A DNA stretch of 29,971 nt from a bacterium (lineage in GTDB: Bacteria > Cyanobacteriota > Vampirovibrionia > Gastranaerophilales > UBA9971). Made by a program: the position numbers and the translations under genes. Location: assembly GCA_037147175.1 (NCBI GenBank), contig JBAWVS010000027.1, positions 1 to 29,971 of the forward strand, written 5' to 3'. The notes below the pieces were generated by a model. That model saw nothing but the letters and a program-made list of their open reading frames with translations. It was not told where the DNA came from and searched no databases. The stretch's first letter is position 1, and the number at the start of each line of letters is the position of its first letter. Positions 23,467-29,971 of this stretch are shown piece after piece.

Positions 23467-24162
23467 TCAAGTTAAATTACTTTTTCCAATATTACAAACA
23501 GAACATAATGTTTGCAAATTTTCTATAACTGTTTCTCCTCCTCTAGACCAAGGAATTATATGGTCAATATGTAATTCCACTCCTGAATAATTAGCCGGCG
23601 CTTTGCCGCACATTAAGCATTTAAAATCATCTCTTCGCATAACTAAAAATCGTAATCGCCAATTGGGGTCTCTTTTTGTTTTATGTTGATGAATAATTTC
23701 ATTATTTATAGAAATTAATTTATTTTCATTTAAATCCTGTGATTCAATATAGTTAATGTTAATTCCAGCACTAATATATTCTATAAATTTTTCAAGAGCT
23801 AAATTCCAACTTCCAAAACTTCGTATATAAGCTGATTCGGAATATTTTGATAAAGGTTTACGCATTTCTCTACGCCGCGGTTGTCTGCCAATCTTTATCC
23901 AAAGATTATACATATTTAGAAAAAGTTCTTCTTCCTTTATGTTCATTTCTAATGTTAAATCAAGGTTTGCAGCGTTTAGAGCCTTATTCCAACTTCCAAA
24001 TCTTCTTGTTAATGTTTTACTATCATATTTCCCTTTGCCTATTTCATTATATTCATTTATTGATAAGGTATTTTTATTTAAAATGCCTGCGATTTTTTTT
24101 AAATCTTCAATAAGTTCTTCATTTGTAATATTTTTATTAAATTTTTCAAATTTAAAATCCAT
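23467..24162 (-). CDS. HNH endonuclease with two homing-endonuclease-associated repeats
   Basis: A 231-residue protein. Two copies of a ~50-residue DNA-binding-type repeat (residues ~15-66 and ~76-126) each end in a block like RRFGSWNKALNAANL or RSFGSWNLALEKF, the pattern of the repeat associated with homing endonucleases. After a linker comes an HNH domain (residues 168-231): zinc-site pairs Cys182/Cys185 and Cys220/Cys223, catalytic motif HIDHIIPWSRGG (His198, Asp200, His201) and Asn215. All key residues are present, so it should be active. It should nick or cut DNA at a site read by the repeats. No methylase, intron or intein is nearby. AAAGGA precedes the ATG. Inverted palindromic repeats flank the gene. 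Confidence 0.9.
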   Translation of the reverse strand: MDFKFEKFNKNITNEELIEDLKKIAGILNKNTLSINEYNEIGKGKYDSKTLTRRFGSWNKALNAANLDLTLEMNIKEEELFLNMYNLWIKIGRQPRRREMRKPLSKYSESAYIRSFGSWNLALEKFIEYISAGININYIESQDLNENKLISINNEIIHQHKTKRDPNWRLRFLVMRRDDFKCLMCGKAPANYSGVELHIDHIIPWSRGGETVIENLQTLCSVCNIGKSNLT

Positions 24163-24192
24163 TATTTGTTCCTTTGAATATCTCCACCATTA

Positions 24193-24221
24193 GACAGATC
24201 CTTCGCTTTGCTCAGGATGAC
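24193..24221 (-). repeat. Palindromic repeat, inverted copy
   Basis: The reverse complement of 23361-23389 with a single mismatch in the core (GCAAAGC for GCGAAGC). It starts GACAGATCC and ends AGGATGAC and lies 20 bases downstream of the ftsY stop. Confidence 0.9.
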
Positions 24222-24241
24222 AATTAAACGAATTTATGAAT

Positions 24242-25378
24242 TTAAAACAATGCCTCGATGAAGTCATCGGCGCTGAAATCTCTTAAATCTTCCATTTTTT
24301 CGCCAACTCCTATGAGTTTGACAGGCAAATTCAATTCTTTTGCAATTCCTAAAATAACTCCGCCTTTTGCTGTGCCGTCAAGTTTTGTAAGTCCTACAGA
24401 GGTTATATCAACAGCTTCCTTAAAAACTTCCGCCTGTTTAAGCCCGTTTTGTCCTGTTGTCGCATCTAAAACAAGAATTGACTCAACGAGAGATTCTGCG
24501 GCTTCTTTGTCGATAACTTTTTTGATTTTTCTCAGCTCTTCCATAAGATTGAATTTGTTATGGAGTCTTCCTGCGGTATCTATCAACAAAATATCATAAT
24601 TTTCGCTTCGGGCTTTCTTGATAGAGTCGAACACAACAGAAGCCGGATCGGCTCCATCCTGTCTGACTATATCAGCGCCTGCCCTGTCTGCCCAAATTTC
24701 CAGCTGGTCTTCGGCAGCAGCCCTAAAAGTATCCCCTGCGGCTACCAGAACTTTTTTTCCCTGAAGTTTGAATCTATAAGCAAGTTTGCCGATTAATGTT
24801 GTTTTCCCTGCACCGTTTACACCCGTAATCAGGAAGGTATTGAGCTGTCCTGATTTAAAAATCAAATTATTCGAGCCGGGGGCTTTTATTATGTCCTTAA
24901 ATTCGTTTTTTAAATATTCGCCTAATTTGTCGGGCTTAATTTTATTTTTGTTTTCTCTGAGTCTTTCGATTATATAAACCGTTGTATCGACTCCAACATC
25001 TGCGCGTATAAGCTTTTCTTCCATTTGATCAAGCAAATCATCGTCAATTTCTTCTTTTCCCGCACCAAGCGAAAGAATATTCGTATTAAAAAATTCACTT
25101 GTTTTTGAAACAGCCTCTTTTAATCCCGCAAAAGAAATTCCGAAAAGTCCTCTGGATACTTCTTCAGTTTCAGTCTGAAAAACCTGTTCTGCTTCAACAT
25201 CCTGGACAGGTGTTTGCGTAAAATTTAAATTGTCTTCCTGAGGTGCTACTTCTTCGTCATTTTTTTCAACAAATACAACTTCTTCAGGCTGAATTTCTTC
25301 TTCAAAATCAACCTGCGTTTGCTCTTGAAGATTTTCATTTTCTTCTTTTTTTACAAATTTTTTGAATATATTAAACAT
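24242..25378 (-). CDS. ftsY: Signal recognition particle receptor
   Basis: FtsY receives the SRP-ribosome complex at the membrane; paired with Ffh, each activates the other's GTPase. The 378-residue protein has a short acidic A domain (residues ~14-75, rich in Glu, Asp and Gln) and an N domain with GLKEAVSKTSEFF. The G domain has GVNGAGKTTLIGKLA, AAGDTFRAAAEDQL, DTAGRLHNKFNLMEEL and TKLDGTAKGG, ending in VGEKMEDLRDFSADDFIEAL, typical of FtsY rather than Ffh. It lies 26 bases downstream of nusB on the same strand. Confidence 0.96.
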   Translation of the reverse strand: MFNIFKKFVKKEENENLQEQTQVDFEEEIQPEEVVFVEKNDEEVAPQEDNLNFTQTPVQDVEAEQVFQTETEEVSRGLFGISFAGLKEAVSKTSEFFNTNILSLGAGKEEIDDDLLDQMEEKLIRADVGVDTTVYIIERLRENKNKIKPDKLGEYLKNEFKDIIKAPGSNNLIFKSGQLNTFLITGVNGAGKTTLIGKLAYRFKLQGKKVLVAAGDTFRAAAEDQLEIWADRAGADIVRQDGADPASVVFDSIKKARSENYDILLIDTAGRLHNKFNLMEELRKIKKVIDKEAAESLVESILVLDATTGQNGLKQAEVFKEAVDITSVGLTKLDGTAKGGVILGIAKELNLPVKLIGVGEKMEDLRDFSADDFIEALF

Positions 25379-25404
25379 TTAGTTTCCTCATTAAACAGAA
25401 GAAC

Positions 25405-26082
25405 TCAGGAAGGCCGTCTGCCTAATTTTTTCTTAAATTCATAGACCTGTCTTAAAATACCGTTAATAAAACTTGAACTTTCATCTGTACCGTATTTTTT
25501 CGCAAGCTCGACAGCCTCATCTATAGAAACACTTGCAGGAATATCATCAAAATACAAAAGCTCTGTTATTGAAATTCTGAGGATATCTCTGTCAATTTTT
25601 AAAAGCCTGTCAACATCCCAACCTTTTGAATGCTCTTTTATCTGGTCATCTACACTTTCTTTATTTTCAATAAATGTTTTAGCAAGTTTAACAGAATATT
25701 TTTTAACATCTTCTCTTTCGGACATAGCAGCCACCTGAACTATGTCCATAGCAAAATATATTTTTTCTGCCGCATCTAAAAGCATGTCAATTCTTCCAAT
25801 CATATCAGAAGTCATGGGGATTGATACAGGAATTATTGACGCATCCATAGGTCTTTCCAGATTATCAGCATGGTCAATTTCATAAGTTTGTACAAACTCA
25901 CGGATAACACCAAGTTCTCTAACCGAAGACTGTAAATTATGTTCGGCTTCTTTTGTCAAAGATTCTACTGATTTTTCTATGATTTCGACTATGTCTTTAT
26001 TTTCCCATTTAGTAATATTTTTACTTAATTGAGAAAAAGTTAATAGGGCTAATTCTCTTGCTGCCGTTCTTCTTGTATCCAC
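25405..26082 (-). CDS. nusB: Transcription antitermination factor NusB, long form
   Basis: NusB, with NusE, joins the antitermination complex on ribosomal RNA transcripts. The C-terminal ~90 residues are clearly NusB (WDVDRLLKIDRDILRISITE, SIDEAVELAKKYGTDESSSF, INGILRQV), and the N-terminus has RRTAARELALLTFSQLSK. At 225 residues it is far longer than the usual 130-160; an insertion of about 80 residues lies between the two parts (residues ~45-130). Cyanobacterial NusB has a similar length and the same ELALL-SQL opening, as I recall. The start is GTG at 26082 behind AAAAGGTAG. It heads the nusB-ftsY pair, a neighbourhood also known in cyanobacteria. Confidence 0.92.
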   Translation of the reverse strand: MDTRRTAARELALLTFSQLSKNITKWENKDIVEIIEKSVESLTKEAEHNLQSSVRELGVIREFVQTYEIDHADNLERPMDASIIPVSIPMTSDMIGRIDMLLDAAEKIYFAMDIVQVAAMSEREDVKKYSVKLAKTFIENKESVDDQIKEHSKGWDVDRLLKIDRDILRISITELLYFDDIPASVSIDEAVELAKKYGTDESSSFINGILRQVYEFKKKLGRRPS

Positions 26083-26145
26083 TTGTAGCTACCTTTTATT
26101 ATTCTAAAAAATTAACATACTTTATATTTAATAAATTCAAAAAAA

Positions 26146-26154
26146 TGATATAAT
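26146..26154 (+). promoter_or_regulatory. Candidate extended -10 promoter of the 26360 gene
   Basis: TGATATAAT is a perfect extended -10 element (TGnTATAAT) with no good -35. If used, it makes an unusually long leader of nearly 200 bases for the downstream gene. Confidence 0.45.
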
Positions 26155-26359
26155 AATTTGTAAGAAAAAATATAAATATTTTAATCAATTCATCTCTGTA
26201 CATCTTTAATTAATACATAAAGATATTAATTTTTAAAGAGAATAAACTAACAATAACTTAGACTTAAAGCGTTTCAATAAGTTTCGATCAATCCATTTAA
26301 ATGCCGGCATAAATATTTACAATGTTTATTGGTTAATTTTAGAAAAGGAGGACGGAAGC

Positions 26360-26695
26360 TTGACAACTGCAGAAATAGAGATTGAAAATCTTCGCAACAA
26401 ATATCAGGAACACGCTGTAATCAAGCCATTAATTAATTACTGCGATCAAAACAAAATCGGTTTCGAATTTTTGAAAGAAATAGTCCCTGCACCGAACGGA
26501 ATTAAAAGCTTTAACAAAACAAGCACGTATTACATGAAAATCGGTCAAAACCTGCTTAAACAAAAAGAAAACCAGTGCAGATGGGACGATTTATTTAAGC
26601 TTATAACATGCGCCTATGATTATCTTAAAATTGACCAGCCTCTTAAATTATTAAACGCATCAAAAAATCTTAAAAAAACCCATTTTAGCCATTAG
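26360..26695 (+). CDS. Small uncharacterised protein with TTG start
   Basis: A 111-residue protein of unknown function. The start is TTG at 26360, seven bases after AAAAGGAGGA, an almost perfect ribosome-binding site, so the start is well supported. No signal peptide or membrane segment is visible. It appears helical throughout with three cysteines (Cys28, Cys73, Cys84) not arranged as a metal site, and a basic C-terminus (KNLKKTHFSH). It is monocistronic: a long leader precedes it and a strong terminator follows about 30 bases after the stop. No family is recognised. Confidence 0.75.
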   Translation: MTTAEIEIENLRNKYQEHAVIKPLINYCDQNKIGFEFLKEIVPAPNGIKSFNKTSTYYMKIGQNLLKQKENQCRWDDLFKLITCAYDYLKIDQPLKLLNASKNLKKTHFSH

Positions 26696-26724
26696 TTTGA
26701 TATTTGATAATTAATTAAATAGTT

Positions 26725-26767
26725 AAAGAAAGAAGCGGACAGCATTGTTCTATCCGCTTCTTTCTTT
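26725..26767 (+). terminator. Rho-independent terminator of the 26360-26695 gene
   Basis: AAAGAAAGAAGCGGA (26725-26739) pairs with TCCGCTTCTTTCTTT (26753-26767), a perfect 15-bp stem with a 13-base loop. The T-rich 3' arm serves as the tract. Confidence 0.88.
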
Positions 26768-26919
26768 ACGCTGTCTTCTTTAATATGCAGTCAAATACGG
26801 TATTTGAATGATGCTTTATATTCATACCTGAATACAATTAAGTAAGGGTTTTAATTAAAAATAAAATAATAAATTTTGGGAAGATTAAGTAAATATCGGG
26901 TTAGGGAAGAACAAGTTAA

Positions 26920-27753
26920 ATGGAAAATACATCGGGTTTTAATTTCGGCATAGATAAAAACAAGACCAAGAAGCTCTCTGATGCTGATATAGACAAAGTA
27001 TGGGCGCAGTTTGTTCTGGATAAAACAAGTAAAGAAATCAGGGATAAATTAATAATTCAGTATATTTATTTGATTAAATATGTGGTCGGACGCTTAAGAA
27101 TAAGCTTGCCGAACACTATTTCAACAGAAGACATCGCAGGATATGGAGTGGAAGGACTTATTGACGCAATAGAAAAATTCTGTCCGACAAGAGGCGTTAG
27201 ATTCGAAACTTATGCCCTTTTGCGAATCAGAGGAGCAATAATCGACAGAATTAGAAGTCTTGACTGGGTTCCACGCGGTGCGCAGAAAAGATTTAAGAGT
27301 ATCAACAAAGCAATTGCTTCTTTGCAGGGCAAACTCGGAAGACAGCCAAGCACAGACGAAATCGCCAGAGAACTCGAACTTCCTAAAGAAAAAGTAGAAG
27401 CTTCTATGGCGGAAATGGAAAGCAATAATATGATTTCAATTTATGAAAGAAAAGATTCATCAGGCGAAGGCGTTGAGATTATAGACACAATTCAGGATAA
27501 AAACGCCAGTGACCCTTTAGCAATGATGGAAAACAGAGATGTAAAAAATGAACTCTCAAGAGCGCTGGGTAATCTTCCTGAAAGAGAAAGAATGATACTT
27601 GCTCTGTATTATCATGAAAATATGACACTGAAAGAAATAGGTGCAACTCTGACAATTTCAGAATCAAGAGTCTGCCAGCTCCATGCTCAAGCTATTATGA
27701 AGCTGAGAAAATTATTAAGTTCACGTGATACTAATTTAAGAAGTAAAGTTTAA
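26920..27753 (+). CDS. Alternative sigma factor, FliA/WhiG (sigma-28) type
   Basis: A 277-residue sigma factor. Region 2 is at residues ~18-105: VWAQFVLDK, LIIQYIYLIKYVVGRLRISL, EDIAGYGVEGLIDAIEKFCP, RGVRFETYALLRIRGAIIDR, and the -10-recognising IRSLDWVPRG. Region 3 is at ~110-165 (LGRQPSTDEIARELELPKEK). Region 4 is at ~205-268 (ALGNLPERERMILALYYHEN, TLKEIGATLTISESRVCQLH). The block RSLDWVPR and the lack of region 1.1 are typical of FliA/WhiG/SigD rather than the housekeeping factor. Relatives control flagellar genes or, in non-motile bacteria, other functions; no flagellar gene or FlgM-like anti-sigma factor is in this window. The next gene starts four bases after the stop, so it leads an operon. 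Confidence 0.92.
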   Translation: MENTSGFNFGIDKNKTKKLSDADIDKVWAQFVLDKTSKEIRDKLIIQYIYLIKYVVGRLRISLPNTISTEDIAGYGVEGLIDAIEKFCPTRGVRFETYALLRIRGAIIDRIRSLDWVPRGAQKRFKSINKAIASLQGKLGRQPSTDEIARELELPKEKVEASMAEMESNNMISIYERKDSSGEGVEIIDTIQDKNASDPLAMMENRDVKNELSRALGNLPERERMILALYYHENMTLKEIGATLTISESRVCQLHAQAIMKLRKLLSSRDTNLRSKV

Positions 27754-27757
27754 ATTT

Positions 27758-28312
27758 ATGGCAGCAGAAAATGTAAAACTGGCTTATGCAGTAGCATACT
27801 CTTCCAGCTCAAAAGGTTATCTGGGAGCGATTTTAATTACGGATTACAAAGGTTTTCCTCTGGAATTCAGATATACTGACCCGATAGTTCCGACAAAAAT
27901 CCAACAGGTTCTCTACGGAGAAGGGTTAGAAAAATACTTAAAAATTGATGTTATTACAGACAGCCTGATAAAAGCACTTTCTCAGGATATATCCGCTTTA
28001 TTTATCGAAGATGAAGACATTCTTACATATAAAAACGCCAAAATCCCCATTGTCAGAATCTCTTCAACAAAAGCTTCTCCTTTATCAACAGTCGGGGATT
28101 TTCAAAAAATCAAGAAAAACGAAGTTCTGCTTCAGACTTCTCATGCAAAATGTCCCGTCAGATTGCTTTTTGCCGAAAATTTCGAATGTGAAAGTGCAGT
28201 ATTTGACTCTATTGTTAATATGCTTGTAGAAGCAGGACATTTTATGGACGTTGACGAACCGATTGCGCGGGTTCAAAAAACTTTAGAACTCATCTGCAAT
28301 CAAGAAATTTAA
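27758..28312 (+). CDS. Uncharacterised protein in the sigma-factor operon
   Basis: A 184-residue soluble protein with no signal peptide. The opening GYLGAILITDYKGFPLEFRY, then PIVPTKIQQVLYGEGLEKYL and DSLIKALSQDISALFIEDED, suggest a globular alpha/beta protein; I have the impression of similar uncharacterised proteins in other phyla but cannot name a family. It starts four bases after the sigma factor stop and is followed eight bases later by the next gene, so the three are almost surely co-transcribed. A regulatory partner of the sigma factor (for example an anti-sigma or sensor) is possible from position alone; there is no sequence evidence for it. Confidence 0.8.
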   Translation: MAAENVKLAYAVAYSSSSKGYLGAILITDYKGFPLEFRYTDPIVPTKIQQVLYGEGLEKYLKIDVITDSLIKALSQDISALFIEDEDILTYKNAKIPIVRISSTKASPLSTVGDFQKIKKNEVLLQTSHAKCPVRLLFAENFECESAVFDSIVNMLVEAGHFMDVDEPIARVQKTLELICNQEI

Positions 28313-28320
28313 AAGCAGAA

Positions 28321-29148
28321 ATGAACTCATTTTTTAATAAAACTTCTTCTGAAAATAAAAAGTCTAAGACTAAAAAAATTTTTTACAGTCGGGCTTATTT
28401 TAATATTTTGTCAAAATTTAACGGGTTTAATCCTCAAATTAAGTCAAAAGATTTCAAAGATTTTTACACTAAAATACGTTTTAACGCTTTAGAAATCAAA
28501 GAGCCTGAACTGCGGGAAATTAATCCCACTTACGCTTTGATCAGGAATTTGAAAATTCATCCTGAAATAAGGTTAAAAGAACTTCCAAAGTTTGAAAATT
28601 TTGTTAAATGGAAAAATTTAAATTTAAACTTGATAACTATTTTAAGAGATTATCCGCTTAAATTTATTTCAAATCTTAAACAATTTTCAAGAGAAAACAT
28701 TTTGATAAAAATTTCTAATAAAATCAATGCTTTTGACGAAAAACAAATTAATATCACAAAAAAAATTAAGATTACCGAGGAACTTATTCAAATAGCTCCT
28801 TATTCAAAAACATTGCAAAAACAAAAACTTTTCAAACTGCCTATAGCAAGAAGCCCTCTTTATAAATCATACTTTCCCGAAAGTGAAATGAAAAAATTCA
28901 GGGAAGAGCTTGCGACACAAAATCAAACACGCTGGTCAAATGTCGAAATATGGGAAATTTACGATAAATTTAATATGAAATTATTTTCTGACATAAGACA
29001 AACTTCCGGCTCAAAAAATTTGTTATGCTACCCTAATTTTTCTAATGCTGATATAAAAATTGAAGATGATTTTTATTATCTTATAGTCGGCAAAAAAAGA
29101 GATACAGGGGAGATTATTAAAGCATTATCCAGACCGGTTATAGCATAG
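28321..29148 (+). CDS. Uncharacterised basic protein in the sigma-factor operon
   Basis: A 275-residue protein rich in Lys, Asn, Phe and Ile, strongly basic in its first 150 residues, without signal peptide, membrane segment or recognised motif. The C-terminal third (TRWSNVEIWEIYDKFNMKLF, then DDFYYLIVGKKRDTGEI) looks more ordered than the rest. A single cysteine is present. It begins eight bases after the preceding gene with only a weak ribosome-binding site, suggesting translational coupling. The lysine- and asparagine-rich composition is more extreme than in its neighbours, which may only reflect relaxed constraint in an AT-rich genome. Confidence 0.75.
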   Translation: MNSFFNKTSSENKKSKTKKIFYSRAYFNILSKFNGFNPQIKSKDFKDFYTKIRFNALEIKEPELREINPTYALIRNLKIHPEIRLKELPKFENFVKWKNLNLNLITILRDYPLKFISNLKQFSRENILIKISNKINAFDEKQINITKKIKITEELIQIAPYSKTLQKQKLFKLPIARSPLYKSYFPESEMKKFREELATQNQTRWSNVEIWEIYDKFNMKLFSDIRQTSGSKNLLCYPNFSNADIKIEDDFYYLIVGKKRDTGEIIKALSRPVIA

Positions 29149-29233
29149 GGCGATTTTAAAAAACAACATATATGCGATAATTAATGACAAATAAAAGTTC
29201 TTCCTTCAAGGGGTGAGGGGGTAGATAAAAATA

Positions 29234-29914
29234 ATGAAAACAAAATATTTGTTTATTTTCTTATGCATATTCTTATTATTTTTAGTTAATCAAAATACAG
29301 CAAAATCCTCTATATTAAGAGATTTTTCACCTGCGATAATACCTGTTCAGAACAAAACTGATATTTCTGAAGATTATCCTACTGTTGATAAAATAGAATT
29401 GAGGGTTTTAGGCAGCAGCTATCCTAAAGAAGACATTTATAACAGGCTTGGTCGTCTTGAGAGCAAGCTTTTCGGCACTGTTTCAAAAAAAAGTTTGAGC
29501 GACAGGGTTGATGATTTGAGCAAAGCAACGATAGAATCAAATAATAATTCTGTCGAAGAAGAAGATAATTCCGCTTCATCATCAAAGAGTTCTTCTGAAA
29601 ACGATTCTTCGTCTTCGAGTGAAGAATCATTAAACAACCTGCTTAACCAGATGGAAAAAAAGCTTTTGAATCAGGTTTATCCGAACGATACAACAGAAAC
29701 AAGAGTTGCAAGACTTGAACAATACCTTTTTAAAAATTCTTCAAATAATTACGCAATGGATGAAAGGATAGAAAGGCTTGCAACTGTTATAAAAGCCCGT
29801 CCTTCCAATGAAATTTACAAAGATGCAAACTTGCTGAAAAACAGTCAACTTGCAAGTACAGGCTTGAGTCTTGCTACAATAATTCTTATGATAGTAGCCG
29901 GTTTGCTTTTATAA
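29234..29914 (+). CDS. Secreted or membrane-anchored protein with two YP..RL.RLE repeats
   Basis: A 226-residue protein. An N-terminal hydrophobic segment (YLFIFLCIFLLFLVNQNTAK) is a signal peptide or anchor, and a second hydrophobic segment ends the chain (GLSLATIILMIVAGLLL). Between them are two copies of a ~45-residue repeat at about 50-97 and 137-187. Each has the pattern E..LL/VL...YP.........RL/V.RLE..LF........ER/DR...L (IELRVLGSSYP, NRLGRLESKLFG; then KKLLNQVYP, TRVARLEQYLFK). A serine-rich acidic linker joins them (ASSSKSSSENDSSSSSEES). The N-terminal part therefore lies outside the cytoplasm. I recall this repeat in unannotated proteins of the same lineage but no function. GAGGGGG precedes the start by about 10 bases. 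Confidence 0.8.
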   Translation: MKTKYLFIFLCIFLLFLVNQNTAKSSILRDFSPAIIPVQNKTDISEDYPTVDKIELRVLGSSYPKEDIYNRLGRLESKLFGTVSKKSLSDRVDDLSKATIESNNNSVEEEDNSASSSKSSSENDSSSSSEESLNNLLNQMEKKLLNQVYPNDTTETRVARLEQYLFKNSSNNYAMDERIERLATVIKARPSNEIYKDANLLKNSQLASTGLSLATIILMIVAGLLL

Positions 29915-29919
29915 CTCTA

Positions 29920-29971
29920 TAGTGCTCTGAAAAAGTAATTAAGAAATGAAATATTTTTTGCGAAAGCACTA
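29920..29971. repeat. Inverted repeat at the window edge
   Basis: TAGTGCT (29920-29926) faces AGCACTA (29965-29971), with GAAAAA and TTTTTT just inside. It may be a terminator-like structure for the 29234-29914 gene, but the window ends on its last base, so its extent is unknown. Confidence 0.35.

Larger units (their letters stand above)
23361..24221 (-). mobile_element. Candidate HNH cassette bounded by inverted 29-bp palindromic repeats
   Basis: An 861-base segment holding only the HNH gene is bounded by inverted copies of a 29-base repeat (28 of 29 identical). It lies between ftsY and the GIY-YIG/ffh pair, all genes being on the same strand. The layout recalls REP-associated transposase genes flanked by inverted REPs, but the enzyme here is an HNH protein and no target-site duplication was identified. 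Mobility is an inference. Confidence 0.4.

Noticed and set aside
29154-29180. Sigma-28 promoter before the 29234 gene
   Set aside because: TGCGATAA resembles the sigma-28 -10 (GCCGATAA), but the -35 position holds TTTTAAAA, unlike TAAAGTTT.

Overview
The window is an AT-rich bacterial chromosome segment that most resembles a non-photosynthetic relative of the Cyanobacteria (Melainabacteria/Vampirovibrionia, probably a Gastranaerophilales-like gut or environmental lineage). Four things point there. The OmpR-type response regulator is very close to cyanobacterial RpaB/Ycf27. NusB is of the long, cyanobacterial-like form and lies beside ftsY. A tripartite efflux system with an outer-membrane channel implies a Gram-negative envelope. 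Several small proteins (the MGIAASQ pair, a YP..RL.RLE repeat protein) look like lineage-specific families. The assignment is from recall of protein families, not from a search.

Layout. 1-1360: a calpain-like cysteine protease gene preceded by a decayed fragment of a second copy. 1381-8652: an export system of the YbhGFSR type on the minus strand (HlyD adaptor, double ATPase, two ABC-2 permeases) with a divergent TolC/NodT-type outer-membrane channel. 8670-10731: a TPR lipoprotein, purN and pxpA. 10732-11104: a gene-free stretch with dispersed repeats and competing hairpins. 11105-11902: an unknown protein. 12034-18084: a minus-strand cell-wall/division cluster in the classic dcw order murF-mraY-murD-ftsW-murG, with murF split by a frame change at a run of ten A. 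18468-19214: the RpaB-like regulator, divergent from murF.

19371-21258: two paralogous ~100-residue helical proteins, each with its own terminator, and a secreted protein of unknown role. 21578-26082: the co-translational targeting genes ffh and ftsY with nusB, all on the minus strand. Between ffh and ftsY lie a small GIY-YIG protein and an HNH nuclease, the latter bracketed by inverted 29-bp palindromic repeats. 26360-29914: plus-strand genes for a small unknown protein, a FliA/WhiG-type sigma factor, and three uncharacterised proteins, the first two apparently co-transcribed with the sigma gene.

The core genes are ordinary. The points that stand out are the murF A10 frame change, the HNH gene between GCGAAGC-core palindromes, the composite inverted dispersed repeat around 5.7 and 10.8 kb, the calpain-like protein with its degraded copy, and the MGIAASQ pair. 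No tRNA, rRNA, CRISPR array or recognisable insertion-sequence transposase was seen.
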